DNA from: Chryseobacterium camelliae
GTDB taxonomy: Bacteria; Bacteroidota; Bacteroidia; Flavobacteriales; Weeksellaceae
NCBI RefSeq assembly: GCF_027920545.1
Contig: NZ_CP115859.1
Span: 682,001-746,000, forward strand
Direction: 5' to 3'
Length of the DNA: 64,000 nucleotides
The number at the start of each line of letters is the position of its first letter. Position 1 is the first letter of the stretch. Positions 27,999 to 36,500 of this stretch are shown one piece after another. The notes below the pieces were generated by a model. That model saw only the letters and a list, made by a program, of their open reading frames with translations, was not told the origin of the DNA and did not search any database. The translations under genes and the position numbers were made by a program.

Positions 27999-28024
27999 AG
28001 TCTGCTAAAATTGGCAGACTGCTT
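27999..28024 (+). terminator. Probable terminator of the Fpg/Nei gene
   Basis: AGTCTGC pairs with GCAGACT over eight bases, followed by GCTTTTA. The T tract is short, so the call is moderate. Confidence 0.6.
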
Positions 28025-28394
28025 TTATGATATCAAAATCTTATCATCTATTTCGTTTTTTACACTGAAAAAATCCAAATCAACTCATCATCGAGTGATA
28101 AAAATTATTATCCTTTACATAATGTTTCAGATTGTTAACATTGCGAATCACCAAACAACAAATACAGAAATATTAATAATTTCACATTTTTTTGAGAATA
28201 ATTTAATTAAAAATAAAACAAAAAACATAAAAAACATGTCATAAAGCCAATTCAAAAACCCTCTTAAAAGGTTAAAAATTAACGTAAAATACTGATAAAC
28301 ATCATTATAATTTAATTTAGATTCCCATATAATTGCCGTAATATTGCAAATGTAAAATTGATAATAAAAAGTCAAATAATTAAAAATAAAACAA

Positions 28395-28475
28395 ATGGTA
28401 ACTTACATCGGAATTGCAACATGTTTAATCGTATTCTCATCTTACTTCATGACTGCTAGAAAAGAAGGGAATTAA
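28395..28475 (+). CDS. Possible 26-residue membrane micropeptide
   Basis: An ATG at 28395 opens a 26-codon frame that encodes MVTYIGIATCLIVFSSYFM followed by TARKEGN: one hydrophobic helix with a basic tail, the usual shape of a small membrane protein, inner side at the C-terminus. It sits in a 750-bp region without any larger gene, preceded by AT-rich leader sequence as is usual for this genome. TAATATTG at 28344-28351 differs from the -7 consensus by one base. No homologue comes to mind. Confidence 0.5.
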   Translation: MVTYIGIATCLIVFSSYFMTARKEGN

Positions 28476-28538
28476 TTAAATCCTGTATAAGAAAATTCAT
28501 CTTATAGAGCAGATTTACTAATTGTATGGTTATGTTTT

Positions 28539-28587
28539 CAATCTGTATACAGATTGGCGCTCTTTTACTCAACTGGAGTAAAAGGGC
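28539..28587 (+). other. 18-bp palindrome followed by a 12-bp hairpin
   Basis: CAATCTGTATACAGATTG at 28539-28556 is a perfect palindrome. Two bases later GCTCTTTTACTC pairs with GAGTAAAAGGGC (one G-T pair) over AACTG at 28559-28587. With the terminator at 28641 this makes a compact structured stretch downstream of the micropeptide. It could be an untranslated structured RNA or a regulator site; the sequence alone does not say. Confidence 0.5.
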
Positions 28588-28640
28588 AAAAAAAACATAA
28601 TGTAAGTATTTTTCATCGAACAAATTTTAATTTTTATAAT

Positions 28641-28676
28641 AGCCGATAGGGTCGAACTTTATGTTCGGCTTTTTTG
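28641..28676 (+). terminator. Probable terminator
   Basis: AGCCGA and TCGGCT pair over an 18-base loop and are followed by six T then GTTTT. It closes the micropeptide and structured region just before the AAA gene promoter. Confidence 0.65.
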
Positions 28677-28689
28677 TTTTATAAACCTT

Positions 28690-28697
28690 TATCTTTG
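28690..28697 (+). promoter_or_regulatory. -7 promoter box of the AAA ATPase gene
   Basis: TATCTTTG is a perfect TAnnTTTG match, 15 bases before the ATG at 28713. It lies downstream of the other in-frame ATG at 28674, so it decides for 28713 as the start. Confidence 0.6.
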
Positions 28698-28712
28698 CAT
28701 AAATTTTATTAC

Positions 28713-29429
28713 ATGAACCTGTACAACCTTATTATTCAAGACAAAGAAGAAGTAACCCTGGATGATGTTTTCCTTGATCCTCAAAATAAAGAACAAATTG
28801 TACAGCTCATCAAAGAAAATACCTATTCCAAAGAGTTGCAGGAATACGGACTCCCGGTAAACAACAAAGTACTTTTGGAAGGAAATTCGGGTTGTGGAAA
28901 AACGATGACCGCAAAAGCGATTGCCAATGCGTTGGGAAAGAATATTATCATTCTTAATTTAAGCAATATCGTTTCCTCCAGAATCGGAGAAACTTCACAG
29001 AACATCAAAATGATTTTTGATAAAGTGGCCCGCGAAAGATCCGTTCTTTTTCTGGATGAACTCGACCAGATCGGAAAAGCTAGGGGCAGCGATGATAAAG
29101 ATGTAGGCGAAATGAGACGGCTGGTAAATACTTTGATCCAGTTAATCGATTATTATCCCGAAAATGCACTTTTATTGTGTGCTACCAACCATCCTGAAAT
29201 TATCGATACCGCTTTGATCAGACGTTTTCAGCTGAAAATTAATTATCAAATGCCTTCGAATGAATTCCTGGATCAGTTTTATGACAGCTTGTTGTCTAAA
29301 TTCCCGGAAGATTTGAGAAATATTGAGCGAAAATACGGGATTTCTTTTGCGGAAGCGAAAGATTATGCTTTTACCGTGGTGAAGGGGAATTTGATTGAAA
29401 AGTTGGAAAACGACACTGTAAAAATGTAA
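28713..29429 (+). CDS. Single-domain AAA ATPase
   Basis: From the ATG at 28713 the protein has 238 residues and is one AAA module: Walker A GNSGCGKT (57-64), Walker B VLFLDE (111-116), sensor 1 in CATNHPE (N159) and a candidate arginine finger at R170/R171 (ALIRRFQ). It lacks recognisable substrate or membrane domains beyond a 40-residue N-terminal part and a short helical C-terminal lid, so it probably acts with a partner. It resembles the small FtsH/Cdc48-like AAA proteins of bacteria. The next gene lies 130 bases downstream on the same strand and is of unknown function. Confidence 0.88.
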   Translation: MNLYNLIIQDKEEVTLDDVFLDPQNKEQIVQLIKENTYSKELQEYGLPVNNKVLLEGNSGCGKTMTAKAIANALGKNIIILNLSNIVSSRIGETSQNIKMIFDKVARERSVLFLDELDQIGKARGSDDKDVGEMRRLVNTLIQLIDYYPENALLLCATNHPEIIDTALIRRFQLKINYQMPSNEFLDQFYDSLLSKFPEDLRNIERKYGISFAEAKDYAFTVVKGNLIEKLENDTVKM

Positions 29430-29559
29430 AACATTTTAATAAAATAAAAAAATAATTTAACTTCAGGTTTGAATAAAGCGGGTGTTATTTTGATACTTTA
29501 CTTAAATTGAGAAAAATTATTATGAATCTGTCTGATATACGAAGATAATCTTTCAAAAA

Positions 29560-30510
29560 ATGGGACAAAGAGTAAATTACATTGTAAAAGAAAATAATAC
29601 CACAAAAATATATTATCATCATTGGAGAGCAAATACGATTGTTTCAGACTTATATTTGGGTGATGAAAAGTTTATAGAATTTGTTCGAACCTGCAAAGAA
29701 GTTGATGATTTGATAAATGAACCTTGGATTGAAGGCTGTGTTTATATTGATTTAAATCGAAAATTGCTTGCATTTTGGTCTTGGGAATTTCCCAGAATAA
29801 CTTCATTAGAACATTATTATTTTTCAAAACTTTCTAAAAAATGGAAAGATTGGGATTTTAAATTATTGAAGAGAAGAATGTATGATATTGAAGAATTAAT
29901 TGGTTATGATTATATTAAACATCAAACTTTTGACTTCACGAATGCATCAATTGAAGAAATTAAAGATGATAAAGTTACTGATTGGGTACAAACATTAATT
30001 ATTTTTAAAGAAATTGATGGTTTATTTGTAACCAAAACAGGAAGTATAAATATTGAAGGGATAATTTCAATTGGGCAAGAATCAATTCCCTTATTAAAAG
30101 AAAAACCAAGTTATAAATTAGAAGATCAGAATGAATTACAAACTGAGATATTCATTATCGACATATTAGAAAGAAAAATTTACAGTAATGACAGTAACTT
30201 AGGACTTTGGGAACATTACCATCATCTTTGGGAAGGTTATTCTTTCCAAATGGGTGATTTTGGACTTTTAGAAATTTTAAAGCTCGCAAATATTAAAACC
30301 TCAAAAAACATCCGATTATCAGAAGAAAAAATCGTAAATGAATTTAATAGCTTAATTAAAGTAAGTGATGATTTCGATCCTAAAATTTTAGCAGAAGATT
30401 CAGTGAATGAGCTTGGAAATGATTTAGAATTTAATCCTAATTTTTTTGATAATACTAAACCAAAACTAGAAATCAGCTTTATTCAAAAAATTAAAAACTT
30501 ATTCAGTTAA
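29560..30510 (+). CDS. Orphan cytoplasmic protein, 316 residues
   Basis: The protein begins MGQRVNYIVKENNTTKIYYH and HWRANTIVSDLYLGDEKFIE, an opening I associate with uncharacterised bacterial proteins starting MGQR with a conserved HW-x-AN; some lie near toxin or immunity genes, but I cannot name the family. It is acidic, rich in Trp and Tyr (LWEHYHHLWEGYSFQMGDFG) and has no signal or membrane segment. Its codons are more AT-rich than those of the neighbours (many AAA, ATT, TTA), which may mean recent acquisition. The AAA gene upstream is a possible partner only by position. Confidence 0.7.
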   Translation: MGQRVNYIVKENNTTKIYYHHWRANTIVSDLYLGDEKFIEFVRTCKEVDDLINEPWIEGCVYIDLNRKLLAFWSWEFPRITSLEHYYFSKLSKKWKDWDFKLLKRRMYDIEELIGYDYIKHQTFDFTNASIEEIKDDKVTDWVQTLIIFKEIDGLFVTKTGSINIEGIISIGQESIPLLKEKPSYKLEDQNELQTEIFIIDILERKIYSNDSNLGLWEHYHHLWEGYSFQMGDFGLLEILKLANIKTSKNIRLSEEKIVNEFNSLIKVSDDFDPKILAEDSVNELGNDLEFNPNFFDNTKPKLEISFIQKIKNLFS

Positions 30511-30620
30511 AAAGAAAACCTGTGGCTAACATTATATTTACAAATGCAGGTTAAATGCAAGCTAAATTTATATGTCATCTCTACTCTATAAATCCTCAAA
30601 TTTTACGACATAACAAAACA

Positions 30621-30650
30621 AAAATCCCTCTCAGTGATGAGAGGGATTTT
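30621..30650. terminator. Bidirectional terminator
   Basis: AAAATCCCTCTCA pairs perfectly with TGAGAGGGATTTT around GTGA, a 13-bp stem with T-rich ends on both strands. It separates the convergent orphan gene and gcvP. Confidence 0.9.
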
Positions 30651-30669
30651 ATATTTAAAAAACTTTTAA

Positions 30670-33528
30670 TTACATATAAGCTTCAATCGGCTCACAGGTA
30701 CATACTAAGTTTCTGTCTCCGTAAGCTTCGTCTACTCTTGATACCGAAGCAAAGAATTTGTGATCTCTCACCCACTCTAGCGGATAAGCAGCTTTTTCTC
30801 TGCTGTATGGTTTATCCCAAGAATCAGAGATTACCAATTGTTCTGTGTGAGGAGCGTTTTTCAATACGTTGTTTGCAGCATCAGCTTGTCCGTTTGCAAT
30901 CTCATCAATTTCCTGTTTGATAGCAATTAAAGCTTCTGCAAAACGATCGATTTCCGCTTTGCTTTCAGATTCTGTCGGTTCAATCATTAGTGTTCCAGCA
31001 ACCGGGAAAGAAACTGTTGGAGCGTGGAATCCGTAATCCATCAATCTCTTCGCCACATCAGCCACCTCAATTCCTAAAGACTTGAACTGTCTGAAATCTA
31101 CGATACATTCGTGAGCCACTTTTCCGTTTTCGTTTGAATATAAAATCGGGAAATGCTCTGCTAAGATTTCTTTCAGATAATTAGCGTTTAAGATCGCATG
31201 TTCTGTAGATTTTTTCAATCCGGCAGTTCCCAGCATCTTGATGTATGCGTAAGAAATATTCAGGATCAAACCAGAACCGTAAGGTGCTGCAGAAATACCG
31301 TTGATAGCTTCTTTAGCTCCGATTCTGATATTCGCGTTTGAAGGCAAGAAAGGAACCAAGTGTTTAGCCACACAAATCGGACCTACTCCGGGACCTCCAC
31401 CTCCGTGAGGAATTGCGAAAGTTTTGTGAAGATTTAAGTGACAAACGTCTGCTCCGATGTTTCCAGGACTTGTATATCCTACCTGAGCGTTCATGTTGGC
31501 ACCGTCCATATATACTTGTCCGCCGTGTTGGTGGATCAATGCTGTAATTTCTTTAATGTTAGCGTCAAAGAACCCGTAAGTTGACGGGTACGTGATCATT
31601 ACACAAGAAAGGTTTTCAGAATACTGCTCTGCTTTAGCTTTTAAATCTTCGAAATCAATTTCTCCGTTTTCAAGATTCTTAACCACAACAATCTTCATTC
31701 CTGCCATTGCTGCAGAAGCCGGGTTCGTTCCGTGTGCAGACTGAGGAATCAATACTACGTTTCTGTGACCTTCACCTCTTGAAATATGATATTCTCTGAT
31801 CACCATTAATCCTGCATATTCTCCCTGAGCTCCGGAGTTTGGCTGAAGAGAAGTTCCTGCAAAACCAGTGATTTCCGCTAAGTCTTTCTCCAATTCACGG
31901 ATCATTTCCTGATATCCTTTTGCCTGGTCAACCGGTACAAACGGATGAACCGCTCCCCAGTTTTCCCATGAAAGCGGTAACATTTGAGTTGCTGCGTTCA
32001 GTTTCATCGTACAAGAACCTAGAGAAATCATTGAATGTGTTAATGATAAATCTTTTCTTTCCAGACGCTTGATGTAACGCATCAATTCTGTTTCCGTATG
32101 GTATTTGTTAAATACTTCTTCCGTAAGAATTTCGTCTTTTCTTAAATTCTCTGTAGGAATGCTGTACCCTTCTTTAATTTCTAATTTGAACGTCTGCTTA
32201 TCTTTAAACTGAGCAAAAGAAGCCATCAAATAATTTAATTTATCCAATGTTGTGCTTTCGTTGATCGCAATACTTACCACTCCTTCTGTGAAGTAGTTTA
32301 AGTTCAGTCTGTGATCAAGCATCATTCTCATCAATCTTCCTTTCTCATCTTCGCTCATCGTGATTTTTACCGTGTCAAAGATCGGCTCATCTACGATTTC
32401 ATATCCTAAAGCCTTCAACCCTCCTTTCAGGGCATTTGCTTTAAAATGAATCTGATCAGCGATATAATTTAATCCTTTCGGACCGTGATAAACAGCGTAC
32501 ATTCCAGCCATTACTGCCAAAAGAACCTGAGCCGTACAAATATTTGATGTTGCTCTTTCTCTTTTGATATGCTGCTCTCTTGTCTGTAAAGCCATTCTCA
32601 ATGCACGTCTTCCGTACATATCCTGAGAAACCCCGATGATTCTTCCCGGAATATCTCTCTTATAATCTTCTCTACAAGAGAAAAATGCTGCATGAGGTCC
32701 ACCATAACCCAATGGAATACCAAATCTCTGCGTTGTTCCTACTGCACAGTCAGCTCCCATTGAAGCCGGAGATTTCAGTTTAACCAAAGCCATCGGATCA
32801 CAAGCTACAACCACCTGAAGATCTAATTTTTTATATTCTACGATATTTTCCGTATAATCTAAAACGATACCGTTTTTACCCGGATATTGTAATAAAACTC
32901 CGTAATAAGAACCGTCAAACTCGTGCGTTTTATGATCTCCTTCTACGATTTCAATTTCTAATCCTTCTGCTTTAGTTTTTAAAACAGAAACCGTTTGAGG
33001 TAAAACAAGATCAGAAACAAAGAATTTGTTTGCTCCTGCTTTTTTCTGATCTTTCGTTCTGTTATTAAAGAACATATGCATTGCTTCCGCAGCCGCTGTA
33101 GATTCATCTAATAATGAAGCGTTTGCCAAGGCAAAACCTGTAAGATCACACACAACAGTCTGGAAATTAAGAAGAGCTTCCAGTCTTCCTTGTGCAATTT
33201 CTGCCTGATAAGGAGTATACGCTGTATACCAACTTGGATTCTCAAAAATATTTCTCTGAATTGCTGATGGCAACAATGTATTGTGATATCCAAAACCAAT
33301 GTAGCTTGTATAGTCAGTATTTTTCGATGCCAATTCCTTAGAATGGTTTAGCATTTCGTATTCTGAAAGCGGTTCTGAGATTTCAAGATCTTTTTCTAAA
33401 CGGATAGAAGAAGGGATGGTTTGAGAAATTAACTCTTCGATACTTGAAACGCCAACTTTTTCCAACATCGCCTGTTTATCGGCTTCATTCAAGGAAATGT
33501 GACGGCTCACAAACTGTTCTGTATTCAT
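30670..33528 (-). CDS. gcvP: Glycine dehydrogenase (decarboxylating), P-protein
   Basis: The 952-residue protein is the single-chain P-protein of the glycine cleavage system. The PLP-binding lysine is K702 in LHKTFAIPHGGGGPG. Other family marks are YTPYQAEIAQGRLEALLNFQ, SAHGTNPASAAMAGM and IGFGYHNTLLP near the N-terminus. It decarboxylates glycine and passes the aminomethyl group to the lipoyl H-protein. The gcvT and gcvH partners are not in this window, so the system is split in the genome. Upstream a TTG and TAATTTTA pair at promoter spacing is visible; no glycine riboswitch was seen. Confidence 0.97.
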   Translation of the reverse strand: MNTEQFVSRHISLNEADKQAMLEKVGVSSIEELISQTIPSSIRLEKDLEISEPLSEYEMLNHSKELASKNTDYTSYIGFGYHNTLLPSAIQRNIFENPSWYTAYTPYQAEIAQGRLEALLNFQTVVCDLTGFALANASLLDESTAAAEAMHMFFNNRTKDQKKAGANKFFVSDLVLPQTVSVLKTKAEGLEIEIVEGDHKTHEFDGSYYGVLLQYPGKNGIVLDYTENIVEYKKLDLQVVVACDPMALVKLKSPASMGADCAVGTTQRFGIPLGYGGPHAAFFSCREDYKRDIPGRIIGVSQDMYGRRALRMALQTREQHIKRERATSNICTAQVLLAVMAGMYAVYHGPKGLNYIADQIHFKANALKGGLKALGYEIVDEPIFDTVKITMSEDEKGRLMRMMLDHRLNLNYFTEGVVSIAINESTTLDKLNYLMASFAQFKDKQTFKLEIKEGYSIPTENLRKDEILTEEVFNKYHTETELMRYIKRLERKDLSLTHSMISLGSCTMKLNAATQMLPLSWENWGAVHPFVPVDQAKGYQEMIRELEKDLAEITGFAGTSLQPNSGAQGEYAGLMVIREYHISRGEGHRNVVLIPQSAHGTNPASAAMAGMKIVVVKNLENGEIDFEDLKAKAEQYSENLSCVMITYPSTYGFFDANIKEITALIHQHGGQVYMDGANMNAQVGYTSPGNIGADVCHLNLHKTFAIPHGGGGPGVGPICVAKHLVPFLPSNANIRIGAKEAINGISAAPYGSGLILNISYAYIKMLGTAGLKKSTEHAILNANYLKEILAEHFPILYSNENGKVAHECIVDFRQFKSLGIEVADVAKRLMDYGFHAPTVSFPVAGTLMIEPTESESKAEIDRFAEALIAIKQEIDEIANGQADAANNVLKNAPHTEQLVISDSWDKPYSREKAAYPLEWVRDHKFFASVSRVDEAYGDRNLVCTCEPIEAYM

Positions 33529-33563
33529 TTTTTATATTAGATTTTGTTTGTAAAAAAGATGGG

Positions 33564-33594
33564 TAAAATTACGATTTTTTAGAAAATTACGCAA
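33564..33594 (-). promoter_or_regulatory. Possible gcvP promoter
   Basis: On the minus strand TTG (plus 33592-33594) and TAATTTTA (plus 33564-33571) are separated by 20 bases, close to the Bacteroidetes -33/-7 arrangement; the last base of the -7 box differs from consensus. The start codon follows 35 bases later. The remaining spacer up to 33908 is AT-rich with nothing recognisable. Confidence 0.45.
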
Positions 33595-33908
33595 GTAAGT
33601 TAAAAACACATCAAAATCGAAAAACAAATCTATCTTATTTAATATTAAGACTATTTTATTATCATTTACATTATAAAATTCGTTAAAAACTAAGCTAATA
33701 TTAAATTAACATTAATTTAAAAAACTTCGGATTCTTGTAAAAAGAAGAGATTTTACTTGAAAATTTCATTTTTACGATTGACTTAAGTTTTCGGGAAGTT
33801 ATTTTCAATATTTCACATTTGAAAGAACGCTTGAAAACAATTAAATACCTATAAATCAATAAAATAATATTTTAACAAATTTTATTATCTATATTTATTC
33901 TAAATTAA

Positions 33909-33916
33909 TATATTTG
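33909..33916 (+). promoter_or_regulatory. -7 promoter box directly before a miniprotein gene
   Basis: TATATTTG matches TAnnTTTG exactly but lies only four bases before the ATG at 33921, so transcription from it would give a message with almost no leader. Confidence 0.45.
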
Positions 33917-33920
33917 CATC

Positions 33921-34076
33921 ATGAATATGATTGTCCCATTCAAAGTAGCACCTTTGGCTCCTGCGTTTTCTTTTACTCCTGAAGAAATGTATTGCGGTGA
34001 TAAGAAATCCTGCTGTAAGAAATTCAAAAAAGGAAAAAGATGTAAGAAGTGTCCCGGAAGGAAAAAAATGGCTTAA
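33921..34076 (+). CDS. Cys/Lys-rich miniprotein, 51 residues
   Basis: The frame encodes an N-terminal part [20 protein letters not shown], then [20 protein letters not shown] and KCPGRKKMA. Cysteines at 25, 31, 32, 41 and 44 sit in a strongly basic context, as in small metal- or nucleic-acid-binding proteins. A second Met codon at 33927 is a possible start. The 3' end overlaps the end of the convergent J-domain gene by 53 bases, so one of the two tails could be mis-assigned, though both frames look genuine. I have an impression of similar short proteins in related genomes but cannot confirm it. Confidence 0.6.
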   Translation: MNMIVPFKVAPLAPAFSFTPEEMYCGDKKSCCKKFKKGKRCKKCPGRKKMA

Positions 34077-34722
34077 TTGCTGAAACTTTTACTAAAAAAT
34101 AAATCGCCACTATTAATAACAGAATACCTGCAACTATTCTTATAATTTTTGGCTGACCATGCGGATTTGCAACGGTTCTCGGTTGTGACTTGAATAAATC
34201 TTCCGCTTTATCTTTGAATCTTTCGGTATTATTCTCAAAAACTTCGGTAATGGTAATTCCCTGAACTGCCGTTTTATGCAATAATGAATTCGTCGCATGA
34301 AGCAGAATCTGGAATTTTCCGTCTTTGAATTCCGTTATCTTAAAAACTCTTTCCCCATAAGGTTTTTCCAATCCAAAAGGTAAAACTTTCACCACATCAG
34401 CATTTTGTGTCTGCCAGTTGATGATAATCTCCTCTCCTTTTTTTGCATGAATTTTATTGGCCGTAAAAGTCTTTATCGAAGGCGGAATATTGTATCTGAA
34501 ACTTTTCTGATGACTTTCCAAATTCTGATCGTAAGAATATCTTCGGCTTTTATCACTCAAAGTCTCATAAGCTTCCTGAATTTCACGGAAACGGTCTGCA
34601 AAGAAATCATCGTTTTCATTTTTATCAGGATGGTATTTTAAGGATAATTTTCTATAGGCTTTTTTGATGTCCTCTTCTGAAGCATCGTGAGAAATCCCGA
34701 GAAAATAGTAGTAGTCTTTCAT
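34024..34722 (-). CDS. Membrane-anchored J-domain protein
   Basis: The 232-residue protein begins with a J domain (residues 1-68: [20 protein letters not shown], then [11 protein letters not shown] with the HPD motif), which would stimulate a DnaK ATPase. A middle domain (about 75-175) has beta-rich sequence ([20 protein letters not shown]), and a hydrophobic helix lies at about 195-213 ([16 protein letters not shown]). There is no G/F or zinc region, so it is not DnaJ itself but a class C J protein. The tail after the helix overlaps the miniprotein gene on the other strand. Confidence 0.85.
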   Translation of the reverse strand: MKDYYYFLGISHDASEEDIKKAYRKLSLKYHPDKNENDDFFADRFREIQEAYETLSDKSRRYSYDQNLESHQKSFRYNIPPSIKTFTANKIHAKKGEEIIINWQTQNADVVKVLPFGLEKPYGERVFKITEFKDGKFQILLHATNSLLHKTAVQGITITEVFENNTERFKDKAEDLFKSQPRTVANPHGQPKIIRIVAGILLLIVAIYFLVKVSAIKPFFSFRDTSYIFFLF

Positions 34723-34863
34723 TGAACTCTACAAAAATAAGGATTTTGTTATTGCGAGCAAAGTACGGTTTAGTAATGAGCTCTTTTTTTAACGCAAAGA
34801 TTTTTCTTGGAATGATTTGGGCATTTTTTGTTTCACTCAGTAAATATTTCAATAAAACGTTTC

Positions 34864-34918
34864 AAAATTCCCCTTCTTTGAAGGGGTGGATTTTTGCGGA
34901 GCAAAAAGACGGGGTAGT
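34864..34918 (-). repeat. Two-hairpin dispersed repeat, copy 2
   Basis: Read on the minus strand: ACTACCCCGTC, stem TTTTTGC/GCAAAAA, CCACCCC, stem CCCCTTC/GAAGGGG, then AATTTT. Stem 1 is unlike that of the other copies yet still self-complementary. It faces copy 3 head to head across 36 bases. Confidence 0.85.
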
Positions 34919-34954
34919 TTAATATACAGAATATGATTACTTCACGCGATTTAA

Positions 34955-35011
34955 AACCACCCCGTCAAAAATTCTTCGAATTTTCGCCACCCCTCCGGTG
35001 GAGGGAAATTT
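34955..35011 (+). repeat. Two-hairpin dispersed repeat, copy 3
   Basis: ACCACCCCGTC is followed by stem AAAATTC/GAATTTT, GCCACCC, stem CCCTCC/GGAGGG and AAATTT. It is closest to the copy at 44693. The spacer 34723-35105 thus consists largely of repeat copies 2 and 3 and the palindrome that follows. Confidence 0.88.
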
Positions 35012-35029
35012 GAGATTATTCGTAGTCAT

Positions 35030-35077
35030 GCCTATAAAAATTCCGGCGCGGGAAGCTCTGCTTCCCGCGCCGGAATT
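35030..35077 (-). terminator. GC-rich 18-bp perfect hairpin, terminator of the sigma operon
   Basis: AATTCCGGCGCGGGAAGC pairs perfectly with its complement around TCT (35039-35077). On the minus strand it follows the 90-residue gene by 28 bases and runs into TTTTTAT. The stem is far more GC-rich than the surroundings and resembles in style the hairpin at 59145. Confidence 0.88.
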
Positions 35078-35105
35078 AACAATTTCAATTTAGCTACTTT
35101 CTATA

Positions 35106-35378
35106 TTATGCTTCTACAATATCTTCTTTTCTTTCGAAACCTCTATGATGACATCTTGAAGCAAATTCTTTCTTAAATTTTCCTTTCAGCTCCTGATATT
35201 CTTCCTCATTCATTTCTCTGATTTTATCGGCTAATCCGAAAGGAGATTTTTCTTTGATTCCGTATTCTTCAAAAATACCTTTTACAAATCTTTTTCTCTG
35301 GATGGCTTTTTTAGCGATTATGGCTACTCCGGCAACCGCTAATGCACCCAAAGCTCCTTTTAATACTGAATTTTTCAT
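35106..35378 (-). CDS. Small membrane-anchored protein of the ECF sigma operon
   Basis: The 90-residue protein has an Ala/Gly-rich hydrophobic helix at residues 8-22 (GALGALAVAGVAIIAKK), then a basic stretch and a helical acidic-basic tail (MNEEEYQELKGKFKKEF). I know no family. It is the last gene of a three-gene unit after an ECF sigma factor and a 113-residue membrane protein, 85 bases behind the latter. A regulatory or envelope-stress role is inferred from this setting only. Confidence 0.7.
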   Translation of the reverse strand: MKNSVLKGALGALAVAGVAIIAKKAIQRKRFVKGIFEEYGIKEKSPFGLADKIREMNEEEYQELKGKFKKEFASRCHHRGFERKEDIVEA

Positions 35379-35463
35379 TTTTTCAAAATTTTAAATTTTA
35401 CTACTTTGTTTTTTATATAGACGAATTAATCTTTAATTTTACTTTACTACTTCTAAAATTTAA

Positions 35464-35805
35464 TTATTCGTTTGTTCTGTTATGTCTGTTGAAGAAACCG
35501 CCTTCACATTTACTTCTCCATACTTCTTTGAATTTCTCTCTTTCTTCAGGGGACAAATGCATCATTTTCTCTCTCATTTTTCTTTCCTTGAAATCTTTCA
35601 TTCCTTTTCCGAAATGGAAACCTCCGAAAAGGATTTTACTTAAAATCAATATTCCCATTGCCTGCCAATAGGTTATCGATTTCACGCCTAAAATTTCAGG
35701 AAGGAGACAGTTCCAAAGCGCCATGACGATCCATGTAACTCCTAATAAAATCAACGGGGGACAAAGAATTAAAAAAATCCACCCTTTTTTATGTTTATGA
35801 TTCAT
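35464..35805 (-). CDS. Two-helix membrane protein encoded after an ECF sigma factor
   Basis: The 113-residue protein has two hydrophobic segments (GWIFLILCPPLILLGVTWIV and ITYWQAMGILILSKILFGG) and a basic, helical C-terminal tail (residues 72-105) with LSPEEREKFKEVWRS. LSPEER-x-K-F resembles the metal-sensing LTPEQ-type helices of CpxP or periplasmic repressors, but the match is short. It starts 13 bases after the sigma factor stop and may control it, although it has no classic anti-sigma domain. Confidence 0.75.
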   Translation of the reverse strand: MNHKHKKGWIFLILCPPLILLGVTWIVMALWNCLLPEILGVKSITYWQAMGILILSKILFGGFHFGKGMKDFKERKMREKMMHLSPEEREKFKEVWRSKCEGGFFNRHNRTNE

Positions 35806-35818
35806 ACCTTTCTTTTTA

Positions 35819-36397
35819 CTAACTATTTAAATCTTCGTATAATTTTCTCAGTCTGTTTCTCAAATGCTTTACCGCATAGTTTTTCCGACTGATAATTGTT
35901 TTAATATTTTCGCCCTGTTCATCAGCAATTTCCTGGAGTGTTTTGTCGTTGAGTTCGTTTTCTACATACACCAATCTTTGTTTTTCCGGCAATTCTTCCA
36001 ACGCTTCAAACAGTTTTTTCCAGATTTCGTCCTGAAACATTTTTACTTCCGGTCCTGCGCTTTCATCCATCAATAAAATATCTTTAATGGAAAAGTCTCC
36101 GTCTTCGTCTTCGTAAACGAAATCTTCTAAATTTTCGGTTTTCTTTTTACGGTATTTGTCTGTAATTTTATTAGCCGTAACTCTGTACAGCCACCCACCC
36201 ACGTTCACAATCTCTGACATATTGGTGAGACTACTGAACTGGTACCACACTTCCTGCAGAATATCTTCCGCATCTTCCGTATTTTTCACTTTCGGACGAA
36301 TATACGACATCAGCTTTCCGCCGTACTTTGAAACGGTTTGCGAGATGATATTTTCCTTCTCCTTCTGTGGCATTGTTATTTTTTCGACAACCTCCAT
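35819..36397 (-). CDS. ECF-type RNA polymerase sigma factor
   Basis: The 192-residue protein has region 2 at about residues 22-95 (DAEDILQEVWYQFSSL, GWLYRVTANKITDKYRKKK) and region 4 at about 130-185 (LPEKQRLVYVENELNDKTLQ, EIADEQGENIKTIISRKNYA). An acidic linker (EDEDGDFSIKDILLMDES) joins them. It heads an operon with two small membrane proteins; such sets often respond to envelope stress. Its target promoters cannot be told from this window. Confidence 0.93.
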   Translation of the reverse strand: MEVVEKITMPQKEKENIISQTVSKYGGKLMSYIRPKVKNTEDAEDILQEVWYQFSSLTNMSEIVNVGGWLYRVTANKITDKYRKKKTENLEDFVYEDEDGDFSIKDILLMDESAGPEVKMFQDEIWKKLFEALEELPEKQRLVYVENELNDKTLQEIADEQGENIKTIISRKNYAVKHLRNRLRKLYEDLNS

Positions 36398-36500
36398 ATT
36401 GCTATGACGATTGAAATTTTTGTTTTACTTTAATAAATTTAAAATATTTTTCCGGAATTTCAATTTTTCTTTTATTCATAGGGTTTTGTAAGCTTCTTAA

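Noticed and set aside
28011..28375. Two opposing frames of 75-77 codons in the region before the micropeptide
   Set aside because: Very AT-rich with Lys/Asn or Phe/Leu runs, overlapping each other; no evidence for coding.
30555..30920. 121-codon plus-strand frame across the gcvP 3' end
   Set aside because: It runs through a strong bidirectional terminator and opposite gcvP.
33529..33920. Possible glycine riboswitch upstream of gcvP
   Set aside because: The leader is short and AT-rich, with no GC-paired aptamer-like helices.
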